A stretch of DNA of 13,020 nt from an uncultured Erythrobacter sp. Its GTDB lineage: Bacteria; Pseudomonadota; Alphaproteobacteria; Sphingomonadales; Sphingomonadaceae. Below the pieces are notes generated by a model. The model worked only from the letters and a program-made list of their open reading frames with translations, had not been told where the DNA came from and made no database searches. Location: positions 1-13,020 of the forward strand of contig CAMYIQ010000081.1 in NCBI GenBank assembly GCA_947258465.1. Reading direction: 5' to 3'. This document shows positions 1 to 8,656 of this stretch, one piece after another. The position numbers and the translations under genes were made by a program. The number at the start of each line of letters is the position of its first letter. Positions within the stretch are counted from its first letter, which is position 1.

Positions 1-333
1 CACGCCCTTCAGAGCCCCGAAGCCGAAGCCCAATACGCGGTCCACTGGCCCCATGACCGACCCGCGTGAAACCGTTCCGACATTGTTGGCGATGACTTTC
101 ATCGCGGCATAGGGGATCAGCAGAAGCAGGGTGAAGGACAGCAGCGCAGTCGTGATTTCGGGGCCGATATACTCTTCCAGCGCCAGCGTCAGAGGCGTGT
201 GCAGGAAACGGATCGCGAAGGCCGCCAGAATCCACGCGGCCAGCGACAGGATTTCCTGCATGAACCCGCGCATGAAGCCACCGGCAGCGGCAATGCCGAC
301 GATCAGCAGGACTATGTAATCGAAACCCGTCAT
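1..333 (-). CDS. cvpA: CvpA family membrane protein (3' end beyond the window)
   Basis: This is the N-terminal 111 codons of a CvpA-family inner-membrane protein, a family tied by name and genetics to colicin V production and often found beside purF. The reading frame begins MTGFDYIVLLIVGIAAAGGF and contains hydrophobic segments at about residues 5-23, 28-45 and 60-75. It ends in the family's signature stretch PVDRVLGFGFGALKG just before base 1. The start is the ATG at 333-331, preceded by a strong AAGGAAGGG ribosome-binding site, which decides it. It lies 23 bases downstream of the radA stop on the same strand, so the two are probably co-transcribed; the radA-cvpA(-purF) order is common in alphaproteobacteria. 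The family assignment is firm, but the biochemical role of CvpA remains poorly defined. Confidence 0.88.
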   Translation of the reverse strand, partial: MTGFDYIVLLIVGIAAAGGFMRGFMQEILSLAAWILAAFAIRFLHTPLTLALEEYIGPEITTALLSFTLLLLIPYAAMKVIANNVGTVSRGSVMGPVDRVLGFGFGALKGV

Positions 334-356
334 GACCCTTCCTTGAAATCGCGGAT

Positions 357-1724
357 TTATGGGTTCCCGATTATCCGGTCAACGAGATTGGCCAATTGTC
401 CCAAACCGTCATAGCGAAGCGCAGACGAGCCGCCCGTCACGTCGGACGGCCCGAAACCGCAGTCGAAGCCCAGCTTGGCGGCCTCGCGCAGCCGCAGACT
501 ACCATGGGCGACGGGCCGGATTTCCCCGGCAAGCGAAACTTCCCCGAGCCAGACGCTGCGCGGCGGGAGCGGTTTGTCGGTCATCGCGCTGATCAGCGCT
601 GCGGCAACCGCCAGATCGGCGGCCGGGTCGGACAGGCGGTAACCGCCCGCCACATTGAGGTAGACCTCCGCCGAAGAGAAGTTCAGCCCGCAGCGCGATT
701 CCAGCACCGCCAGCAACATCGCAAGGCGGCCATTGTCCCAACCCACAACCGCCCGCCTCGGCGTCGCGCCCGATTGCAGCCGGACGATGAGCGCCTGAAT
801 TTCGACCAGCACCGGCCGCGTGCCTTCGATCGCCGGGAACACCGCGCTGCCTGCCATCGGCTCGTCACGGCCGGAAAGAAACAGCATCGAAGGGTTGTCG
901 ACCTCTTCCAGCCCTTCCCCCGCCATCGAGAATACCCCGATTTCGTCGACCGCACCGAAACGGTTCTTGAGCGCGCGCAGGATGCGATACTGGTGGCTGC
1001 GCTCGCCCTCGAAGCTCATCACCACATCGACCATATGTTCGAGCACACGTGGCCCGGCGATGCTGCCGTCCTTGGTGACATGGCCGACGAGCACCAGCGC
1101 GACGCCGTTTTCCTTGGCATAGCGGATCAGTTCGAAAGCGCAGCCGCGAACCTGGCTGACTGTTCCGGGTGCGCCTTCGATCGTGTCCGAATGCATGGTC
1201 TGGATCGAATCGACCACCATCAGCTTCGGTGTGTCCATCGTGCCAAGCGTGGTGAGAATGTCGCGCACGCCGGTCGCGGCGGCGAGCTTTACCGGTGCAT
1301 CGGACAGACCGAGCCGCGCCGCGCGCATACGCACCTGCGCCGAAGCCTCCTCGCCGCTGACATAAACCACGCCATGCCCTTCCCGCGCGATCAAAGCCGC
1401 CGCCTGGAGCAGTAATGTGGACTTGCCGATCCCGGGATCGCCGCCCAGCAGAATGGCGGAACCGGGGACCAGCCCGCCTCCCAAGGCCCGGTCGAACTCC
1501 GCAAGACCGGTGGGTTGGCGCCGGGGCAATTCGCCGGGCTTGTCGAGATCGACGAACTGCACCGCCCTGCCGCCACTGGAAAGGTGGTGCTTCATCGAAA
1601 ACACGGTGGCGGGTGCATCCTCCACCAGCGTATTCCACTCCGCGCAGTCGGCGCATTGCCCCTGCCAGCGGTGCGAGACGCTGCCACAGGCCTGGCAGAC
1701 ATAGCGTTTCTTCGGCTTGGCCAT
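357..1724 (-). CDS. radA: DNA repair protein RadA (Sms)
   Basis: RadA is a RecA-like, DnaB-type branch-migration motor acting in recombinational repair in the cytoplasm. All expected parts are visible in 455 residues, the usual length. A C4 zinc finger has C10, C13, C24 and C27. The Walker A motif GGDPGIGKST is at 94-103 and a Walker B-like LMVVDSIQT at 168-176. The RadA-specific KNRFG motif is at 253-257. A Lon-protease-like C-terminal domain (about 340-450) includes NVAGGYRLSDPAADLAVAAA. The start is the ATG at 1724, right before AKPKKRYVCQACG, the normal RadA N-terminus, although no good Shine-Dalgarno precedes it. It is followed after 23 bases by cvpA and is divergent from the patatin-like gene, with 72 bases between. 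Nothing appears broken. Confidence 0.97.
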   Translation of the reverse strand: MAKPKKRYVCQACGSVSHRWQGQCADCAEWNTLVEDAPATVFSMKHHLSSGGRAVQFVDLDKPGELPRRQPTGLAEFDRALGGGLVPGSAILLGGDPGIGKSTLLLQAAALIAREGHGVVYVSGEEASAQVRMRAARLGLSDAPVKLAAATGVRDILTTLGTMDTPKLMVVDSIQTMHSDTIEGAPGTVSQVRGCAFELIRYAKENGVALVLVGHVTKDGSIAGPRVLEHMVDVVMSFEGERSHQYRILRALKNRFGAVDEIGVFSMAGEGLEEVDNPSMLFLSGRDEPMAGSAVFPAIEGTRPVLVEIQALIVRLQSGATPRRAVVGWDNGRLAMLLAVLESRCGLNFSSAEVYLNVAGGYRLSDPAADLAVAAALISAMTDKPLPPRSVWLGEVSLAGEIRPVAHGSLRLREAAKLGFDCGFGPSDVTGGSSALRYDGLGQLANLVDRIIGNP

Positions 1725-1796
1725 GGCGTATCGCTAAACGGAACATTTGCGGAACGCAATTGCCTTGCGCGATTTATCCGGCCATGAAGCTGTGCG

Positions 1797-4112
1797 ATGC
1801 GGCAAAAGGAATTGAGGATCGCACTGGTCTGCTACGGCGGCGTGAGTCTGGCGATCTATATGCATGGCGTGACGCGGGAATTGTGGCAGCTTGCCCGCGC
1901 CAGTCGAGATTTCCATACACGGGCTTCGCCGCGCGGCGGGGTCGATGCGGTTTATCGCGCCCTGCTGGAGACGATCGAAGAGGAAAAGGGTCTTCGCCTT
2001 CGCGTGCTGCCCGACATCATGAGCGGGGCGAGCGCCGGCGGGATCAATACCGTCTTTCTGGCGCAGGCCATTCATTCCGGGCAGTCGCTCGAACCGCTCA
2101 CGGATCTGTGGCTCGAAGTCGCCGATGTCGACGAGCTGGTCGATCCGGCCGCCCGGATAAAATGGCGGTTCTCGAAGTTCTGGGCACAACCCTTCGCCAC
2201 CTGGCTGCTGAGCCGACCCGGGAGCAACCTTGCGGGCGAAGTCGCCGCCGAAACGCAGGCCGAGGTCGAGCGTAAGGTTTCCCATCTCATCCGCGGACGC
2301 TGGTTCGAACCGCCCTTTTCCGGACTGGGTTTCTCGCGGCTTCTCGAGCGGGCCTTCTCGGCGATGGCCGCCAGCCCGATCGATGCGCCGCTGCTGCCGC
2401 CTGGCCACCCGCTCGATCTCTATGTCACGGCAACCGATTTTCACGGCCATCTCGAATTGTTGCGGCTGCACAGTCCGACGGTCGTCGAAGATACCGAACA
2501 CCGGATGCCGATCGCGTTTCGCGCGCGGACGCCGGATCGCGGTGGCCACGATCTGGCAAATCCTCTCGAACTGGTATTCGCCGCCCGCGCGACGGCGAGT
2601 TTTCCGGGGGCCTTCCCCCCTTTGCGGATCGAGGAGATCGACCGGCTATCCAACCTCACCGAACGCACCTGGCCCGAGCGGGAGAGCTTTCTGAACCGTG
2701 TGATGCCCGTTCATGTTACGCGGCAAACCCTTGATAACGTATCGCTTATCGATGGTTCGGTATTGGTCAACAAACCGTTTGCCGGGGCCATTGCCGCGCT
2801 GCAGGGCAGGCCTGCCCAGCGCGAGGTCGACCGGCGGTTCGTCTATGTCGATCCGCGTCCCGAACGGATCGGGGATCGTACCGCCGAGAAAAGCGAACCG
2901 GTCGGTTTCTTCTCGGCTATCTTCGGTTCGCTCTCGACCCTTCCGCGCGAACAGCCGATACGCGACAATCTGGAGCAACTCGAAGAGCAGAGCCAGGAGG
3001 CCGAACGGCTGAGCCGGATGGTGGCGGCCTTGCGCCCCGAAGTCGACGCGGCGGTGGAAAAGCTGTTCGGCCGTACCTTGTTTCTCGACCGGCCGACGCC
3101 TGCCCGGCTCAAGAACTGGCGCCAGAAGGCCCAGCAGGCCGCTGCGGAGCGCGCGGGTTATGCCTTTCATGCCTATGCCCAGGCCAAGTTCACCGGCATC
3201 GTTGGCAGGCTGGCGCGGCTTACCCTGCAATCGGCGCCCAAACTCGGCCTGGAAGATCCCTCTCCCATCGAAAGCGTGCTGCGCCAGGAACTCATGCGCC
3301 GAGGCCTCGATACGCTGTCGGCGCCCTCCGGTGGCGCGTCGGCCGAAGCGATCGCCTTCTTTCGCGAGCACGATATCGGCTTTCGTATCCGCCGCTTGCG
3401 CCTGCTCGCCCGCCGCCTCGCGCGGGATTGGGAAGCGGATCCGGACATCCCGGACGATGCGCTCGAGACGGGGCGGGACGCGGTCTATGAAATTCTTGCG
3501 CTCTATTTCGAGAAGGAAGGGTTATCGGCACTCGGAGATGCGTTCGAACCGCTGGCCGAAGAGGTCATGCGCGATCCGGGAACGCTGCTCGATCTGATCG
3601 AGGCACGGCGCCTGCTGCCCGAGCTGGACGAACGGGCCGAGGAAATGCTTGCCGCCGCGCTCGAGAACATGCCCAAGAACCTGCGGCGGCGGATGCTGCT
3701 GACTTATCTCGGCTTTCCCTTCTATGACGTTGCCACACTGCCCTTGCTGCGCAATGAGGGATTGACCGAATTCGACCCGGTTAAGGTCGATCGGATCAGT
3801 CCCGAAGATGCGCGAAGCATTCGCGAAGGGGGCACGCAAGCGACGCTGCGCGGTATCGAATTCTACAATTTCGGGGCGTTTTTCAGCCGGGCCTATCGCG
3901 AAAACGATTATCTTTGGGGCCGATTGCACGGCGCCGAACGAATGATCGATCTCGTTTGCTCGACGCTTTCCACTCCGTTTGCGGTGGAGACGTGCCGATC
4001 GTTCAAGCGCGAAGCGTTTCACGCCATTCTCGATGAGGAACAGGCTGCGGGCCGCTGCGGCAAGCGATTGCTCGACACGCTTCGCGCCGAAATCGTCGAG
4101 CGCCTGCCCTAG
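1797..4112 (+). CDS. Large patatin-like protein (putative lipid acyl hydrolase)
   Basis: This 771-residue protein has an N-terminal patatin (Ser-Asp dyad phospholipase) domain over about residues 6-335 and a long C-terminal region typical of the large bacterial 'patatin-like protein' group (DUF3376-type). The nucleophile elbow is GASAG with Ser79, and the partner Asp is probably D319 in LIDGS. The oxyanion-hole region reads CYGGVSLAIYMHG (12-24) instead of the plant-type DGGGxRG. The stretch AARATASFPGAFPP (262-275) is also patatin-like. No signal peptide or membrane segment is obvious, so a cytoplasmic or peripheral enzyme is likely. The start is the ATG at 1797; another ATG 14 bases upstream is out of frame. 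It is divergent from radA and convergent with the DUF6445 gene, overlapping it by 4 bases at the stops. The substrate cannot be read from the sequence. Confidence 0.9.
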   Translation: MRQKELRIALVCYGGVSLAIYMHGVTRELWQLARASRDFHTRASPRGGVDAVYRALLETIEEEKGLRLRVLPDIMSGASAGGINTVFLAQAIHSGQSLEPLTDLWLEVADVDELVDPAARIKWRFSKFWAQPFATWLLSRPGSNLAGEVAAETQAEVERKVSHLIRGRWFEPPFSGLGFSRLLERAFSAMAASPIDAPLLPPGHPLDLYVTATDFHGHLELLRLHSPTVVEDTEHRMPIAFRARTPDRGGHDLANPLELVFAARATASFPGAFPPLRIEEIDRLSNLTERTWPERESFLNRVMPVHVTRQTLDNVSLIDGSVLVNKPFAGAIAALQGRPAQREVDRRFVYVDPRPERIGDRTAEKSEPVGFFSAIFGSLSTLPREQPIRDNLEQLEEQSQEAERLSRMVAALRPEVDAAVEKLFGRTLFLDRPTPARLKNWRQKAQQAAAERAGYAFHAYAQAKFTGIVGRLARLTLQSAPKLGLEDPSPIESVLRQELMRRGLDTLSAPSGGASAEAIAFFREHDIGFRIRRLRLLARRLARDWEADPDIPDDALETGRDAVYEILALYFEKEGLSALGDAFEPLAEEVMRDPGTLLDLIEARRLLPELDERAEEMLAAALENMPKNLRRRMLLTYLGFPFYDVATLPLLRNEGLTEFDPVKVDRISPEDARSIREGGTQATLRGIEFYNFGAFFSRAYRENDYLWGRLHGAERMIDLVCSTLSTPFAVETCRSFKREAFHAILDEEQAAGRCGKRLLDTLRAEIVERLP

Positions 4113-4732
4113 CCTTTTCCCTTGGCGAAAAAGAGCAGCATCACCAGACGCCCGCTTTCCGGATCGGTGCCGAAACCGGGAGCCGAATTGTGAAATTGCC
4201 ACGGTGAGAATAGCAGCAGTCGGTTGAAGCGGATGGGCACACGCATCACGCGCTCCCACTTTGCGGGTTGCGTCGTATCTTTGTTGACGACGGTGCCGAC
4301 GAGATCGTCGAGATTGTCGAACCCGGTCGCGGCAAGCTCTGCGCCATTCGTGGGTACCCGCTCGAGACCGGTACGTTTGTGGCGGAAGAAGTCAGTTCCA
4401 CCGGCGCCCGGCTTCGCGCAATCCTCGGGACGCGAAAGATAAAGGATGCCGGAATAGAAGGCCGGGTCCACGTGCACGCCGCTCCGCCCCTTGTCGGACT
4501 TCAGCGTAAGCCGACAGTGTCCGTGTTCGGTGCCTCCCGCTCCTACCAGATCGATACCGATATGTCGCGAAACGGCGGCATTGATACCATCGACGTCCAG
4601 AGCGGCGGTCGAATCCCGGCCCGGATAATTTCCGCCAGTCCCGGGGAGTGTATAGTTCAGTGCCAGCGCCGCACGGCGTGCGGCCCAGGGATCGGCAAGA
4701 AAATCGTCGATAATGGTAAGCGAAGGCAACAT
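4109..4732 (-). CDS. DUF6445 family protein, 2OG-Fe(II) oxygenase-like
   Basis: This 207-residue protein is most like the DUF6445 family. The sequence shows a jelly-roll oxygenase signature: HVD at 87-89 followed by AFYSGILYLS, a distal histidine H181 in FSPWQFHNSAPGFG, and R195 fourteen residues later. This matches the HxD...H...R arrangement that binds Fe(II) and 2-oxoglutarate in prolyl-hydroxylase-like enzymes. That it is an active oxygenase is inference; the substrate is unknown. Members of this family elsewhere are often near tryptophan-halogenase/TonB-receptor clusters (recalled, not checked), which are absent here. The ATG at 4732 is the first possible start after an in-frame TAA, but it has no clear ribosome-binding site. 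It lies 37 bases downstream of the dnaJ stop and could be read through from dnaKJ. Its stop overlaps that of the convergent patatin-like gene. Confidence 0.75.
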   Translation of the reverse strand: MLPSLTIIDDFLADPWAARRAALALNYTLPGTGGNYPGRDSTAALDVDGINAAVSRHIGIDLVGAGGTEHGHCRLTLKSDKGRSGVHVDPAFYSGILYLSRPEDCAKPGAGGTDFFRHKRTGLERVPTNGAELAATGFDNLDDLVGTVVNKDTTQPAKWERVMRVPIRFNRLLLFSPWQFHNSAPGFGTDPESGRLVMLLFFAKGKG

Positions 4733-4769
4733 GGGGCGCGCTTATCGCGGCCCCTTCGTCACTTGGCAA

Positions 4770-5888
4770 TCACCCGCCGAAGGCATCCTTGAGCTTGTCG
4801 AAGAAGCCACGGCTTTCGGGGCACTCGTCACCGGTTTCCAGCTCGCGGAACTGTTCGAGCAGCGCGCGTTGCTCTTTGCTTAGCCTGGTCGGCGTTTCGA
4901 CCGCGATTTCGACCACGAGATCGCCGCGACCGCGACCCTGCAGCACGGGCATGCCCGCACCGCGCTGGCGCAACTGCTTGCCCGATTGAATGCCTGCGGG
5001 GATCTCGATCGTCACCTCTTCCCCATCGATATTGGGAATATCGATCGATCCGCCGAGCGCGGCGGCAGTGAAGCTGATCGGCACACGCGTCGCCAGCGTC
5101 GTGCCTTCGCGCTGGAAGATGTCGTGCGGTTTCACATGGATGAAGATATACAGATCGCCCGGCGGCGCACCGCGCGGCCCCGCTTCCCCTTTGCCCGATA
5201 GACGGTTACGCGTGCCGGTATCGACACCGGGCGGGATGTCCACCTCGAGCGCCTGCGCCTTGTCGATACGCCCTTCGCCGCGGCAATCGCGACAGGGCGA
5301 CGAGATGACCTCGCCGCTGCCATGACAATTGGGGCAGGGCCGCTCGACGACGAAGAACCCCTGCTTGGCCCGGACGCTGCCCTGGCCATGGCACAGATTG
5401 CAGGTGCGGGCGCGCGTGCCGGGCGTGGCACCCGAACCGTGACAGGTTTCGCAATTTTGCGAGACTTCGATCTCGATCTCGGTCGATTTCCCGTGAAAGG
5501 CTTCCTCGAGATCGATCTGCATGTCGTAACGCAAATCCGCACCGCGGCGCGGGCGTGCCCGGCCACCGCCCCCGAAAGCGCTGCCGAAAATCGTTTCGAA
5601 AATATCTCCGAGGTCCCCGAAATCGGCCCCGCCCGGTCCACCACCCGGGCCGCCTTGTTGAAAGGCGGCATGTCCGTAGCGGTCATAAGCGGCGCGCTTT
5701 TGCGGGTCCTTGAGCACTTCATAGGCGGCGCTGACCGCCTTGAATTTCCCTTCGCTTTCGGTGCAGCCCGGATTGCGATCGGGATGGTGCTTCATCGCCA
5801 GTTTGCGATAGGCGGACTTGATCGTCGCGCCATCGGCGTCGCGGCTTACCTCGAGCAGTTCGTAAAGATCGGTTTCGGTCGTCGACAT
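4770..5888 (-). CDS. dnaJ: Chaperone protein DnaJ (Hsp40)
   Basis: DnaJ delivers unfolded clients to DnaK and stimulates its ATPase. Type I architecture is complete. The J domain is at about 6-72 with HPD at 35-37, followed by a Gly/Phe-rich linker at about 77-112. Four CxxCxGxG-type zinc motifs begin at C146, C163, C185 and C199, and two C-terminal substrate-binding domains follow. I place the start at the ATG at 5888 (372 residues, MSTTETDLYELLEV). It has a GGAAAG ribosome-binding site, and the J domain begins where it should. A longer in-frame ATG at 5912 would fall inside a hairpin and add eight non-conserved residues. It lies 68 bases downstream of dnaK, the standard dnaK-dnaJ operon, and is followed after 37 bases by the DUF6445 gene. 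Confidence 0.97.
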   Translation of the reverse strand: MSTTETDLYELLEVSRDADGATIKSAYRKLAMKHHPDRNPGCTESEGKFKAVSAAYEVLKDPQKRAAYDRYGHAAFQQGGPGGGPGGADFGDLGDIFETIFGSAFGGGGRARPRRGADLRYDMQIDLEEAFHGKSTEIEIEVSQNCETCHGSGATPGTRARTCNLCHGQGSVRAKQGFFVVERPCPNCHGSGEVISSPCRDCRGEGRIDKAQALEVDIPPGVDTGTRNRLSGKGEAGPRGAPPGDLYIFIHVKPHDIFQREGTTLATRVPISFTAAALGGSIDIPNIDGEEVTIEIPAGIQSGKQLRQRGAGMPVLQGRGRGDLVVEIAVETPTRLSKEQRALLEQFRELETGDECPESRGFFDKLKDAFGG

Positions 5889-5900
5889 GGCTTTCCAATG

Positions 5901-5942
5901 GCTAATCGCCACCGGTGCGAGAATGCACCGATGGCGATTGGC
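5901..5942 (-). promoter_or_regulatory. Long hairpin in the dnaK-dnaJ intergenic mRNA
   Basis: The 68-base spacer between dnaK and dnaJ holds an inverted repeat of 18 base positions per arm (5901-5918 against 5925-5942) with a six-base loop. In the minus-strand transcript, 17 positions pair (one as G-U) and one A-C position is mismatched. The hairpin begins 14 bases after the dnaK stop and ends just before the dnaJ Shine-Dalgarno. There is no U-tract after the stem, so it does not look like an ordinary intrinsic terminator. It more likely protects the dnaK mRNA end, attenuates partially, or tunes dnaJ translation. The pairing is directly visible; the role is inferred. Confidence 0.8.
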
Positions 5943-5956
5943 TTCTCATCAGGCGA

Positions 5957-7885
<1,929 letters not shown>

Positions 7886-7987
7886 GGTTTCCCCATCTGT
7901 TTCAAGTCGTTGGACACCGCTTCGTTGGCTCCCCTCGTCCTGGCGGAACCGGTCGGCGGCTCTATCCGGTGGTGTGTTACCCGGGCG

Positions 7988-8015
7988 ATATAGGTGCGGT
8001 TTTTCTTGGCACAAG
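7988..8015 (-). promoter_or_regulatory. RpoH (sigma-32 type) heat-shock promoter of dnaK
   Basis: Reading the minus strand, CTTG (8015-8012), a 17-base spacer and CCTATAT (7994-7988) closely match the alphaproteobacterial heat-shock consensus CTTG-N17/18-CYTATNTNNG. The match is complete through CYTATNT; only the last G differs. Transcription should start near 7980, giving a leader of about 95 bases before dnaK. No CIRCE inverted repeat (TTAGCACTC-N9-GAGTGCTAA) is seen in the 178-base intergenic region, so HrcA control of dnaK is not supported here. A vegetative reading (TTGTGC-N16-TATATC) overlaps the same site and may give basal expression. Confidence 0.75.
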
Positions 8016-8034
8016 GGAGAGGCGGCGCTAGATT
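8006..8034 (+). promoter_or_regulatory. Candidate sigma-70-type promoter of the copper-chaperone gene
   Basis: On the plus strand, TTGGCA (8006-8011), a 17-base spacer and TAGATT (8029-8034) resemble a housekeeping promoter: five of six positions match in the -35 box and four of six in the -10 box. Transcription would begin near 8041, giving a short leader of about 23 bases before the ATG at 8064. The -35 box directly abuts and partly overlaps the dnaK heat-shock -35 region on the other strand. Confidence 0.45.
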
Positions 8035-8063
8035 TTCGGGAGTACGAAGAGGGAAACAAATCC

Positions 8064-8543
8064 ATGAAAATGACGCATTTCGCACCTTTTGCGCTTGCTT
8101 GTGCCGCGGTGGGGCTGGCCGGTTGCGCAGGTGAAACCGAAGAAACTGCCACGCCCGCTGCCGATGACGTTTCCCTGGAGGTCAGCAATGCGCGGCTGAT
8201 GCTTCCGGCGGTTTCGGACAGGCCCGGTGCGATATATTTCGATGTCGAGAACACCGGCGACACGAACTATGCGATCCGCCGTGCCGATGTCGAAGGTGCG
8301 GGCAATGCGGAATTGCACGGGTCGATGGAAATGAACGGCCAGATGATGATGGACAGCGTCGGTCAGGTCCTCGTGAATGCCGGTGATACCGAAAGCTTCG
8401 AGCCGGGCGGGTTTCACGTGATGGTCTTCGATCTCGATCCGGCGCTGGAAGCCGGGGGAACGACCGAAATGACGCTGACAGTCGTCGGCGGGAAGAAAAA
8501 ATCCTTTCCGGTGGAAATCCGCGCGGCGGGTGACGAACGCTGA
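8064..8543 (+). CDS. Copper chaperone PCu(A)C family lipoprotein
   Basis: PCu(A)C proteins carry Cu(I) in the periplasm, typically to the CuA site of cytochrome c oxidase or related copper enzymes. This 159-residue protein has a lipoprotein signal with lipobox LAGC and acylated Cys21, so it should be membrane-anchored and face the periplasm. The family copper motif is met exactly: H85-x10-M96-x21-H118-x-M120. Extra methionines (M88, M90, M94, M95) surround the site. The start is the ATG at 8064, behind AGAGGGA about nine bases upstream. The reading frame continues further upstream but has no signal sequence there. It is divergent from dnaK, and no Sco or oxidase gene is next to it, so its client protein is unknown. 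Confidence 0.92.
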   Translation: MKMTHFAPFALACAAVGLAGCAGETEETATPAADDVSLEVSNARLMLPAVSDRPGAIYFDVENTGDTNYAIRRADVEGAGNAELHGSMEMNGQMMMDSVGQVLVNAGDTESFEPGGFHVMVFDLDPALEAGGTTEMTLTVVGGKKKSFPVEIRAAGDER

Positions 8544-8550
8544 ACGATGC

Positions 8551-8594
8551 GCGCGACAGCTTCGGGCTTGAGACTCACGACGAAGCTGTCGCGC
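8551..8594 (+). terminator. Perfect 14-bp inverted repeat after the copper-chaperone gene, possible terminator
   Basis: GCGCGACAGCTTCG (8551-8564) is perfectly repeated in inverse at 8581-8594, with a 16-base loop. The stem begins seven bases after the TGA of the PCu(A)C gene and is followed by CTTCTT, only a weak T-tract. It may terminate or protect the lipoprotein mRNA. It could also lie inside translated sequence if the downstream gene starts upstream of it. The repeat itself is certain; its role is not. Confidence 0.5.
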
Positions 8595-8656
8595 CTTCTT
8601 GTCCGGCAGGCGGCGAACGTGCCCTGACACAGGGCGAAATTGCACTTGCACGGTCG

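Noticed and set aside
396..1415. A 339-codon open frame on the plus strand, antisense to radA
   Set aside because: It is rich in Arg/His low-complexity sequence with no domain and mirrors a complete radA gene.
1725..1796. Divergent promoter pair in the radA/patatin spacer (for example TTGCGG-N18-GATTTA) and the short palindrome GCAATTGC
   Set aside because: The box matches and spacing are poor and the palindrome is only eight bases, so neither is better than chance.
5889..5912. Alternative dnaJ start eight codons upstream
   Set aside because: It has no ribosome-binding site and lies within the intergenic hairpin; the ATG at 5888 has GGAAAG upstream and fits the J domain.
7886..8063. Possible CIRCE operator before dnaK
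   Set aside because: No TTAGCACTC/GAGTGCTAA-like inverted repeat is present in the intergenic region.
7886..8263. Upstream in-frame extension of dnaK (about 126 extra codons)
   Set aside because: It crosses the dnaK promoter and the divergent gene, and DnaK universally starts at MSKVIGIDLGTTNS.
8547..8627. 26-codon ORF (MRATASGLRLTTKLS...) between the PCu(A)C and vgr-like genes
   Set aside because: It is not listed as a gene because there is no well-spaced ribosome-binding site and no known homologue; it is kept only as part of the start-codon puzzle.
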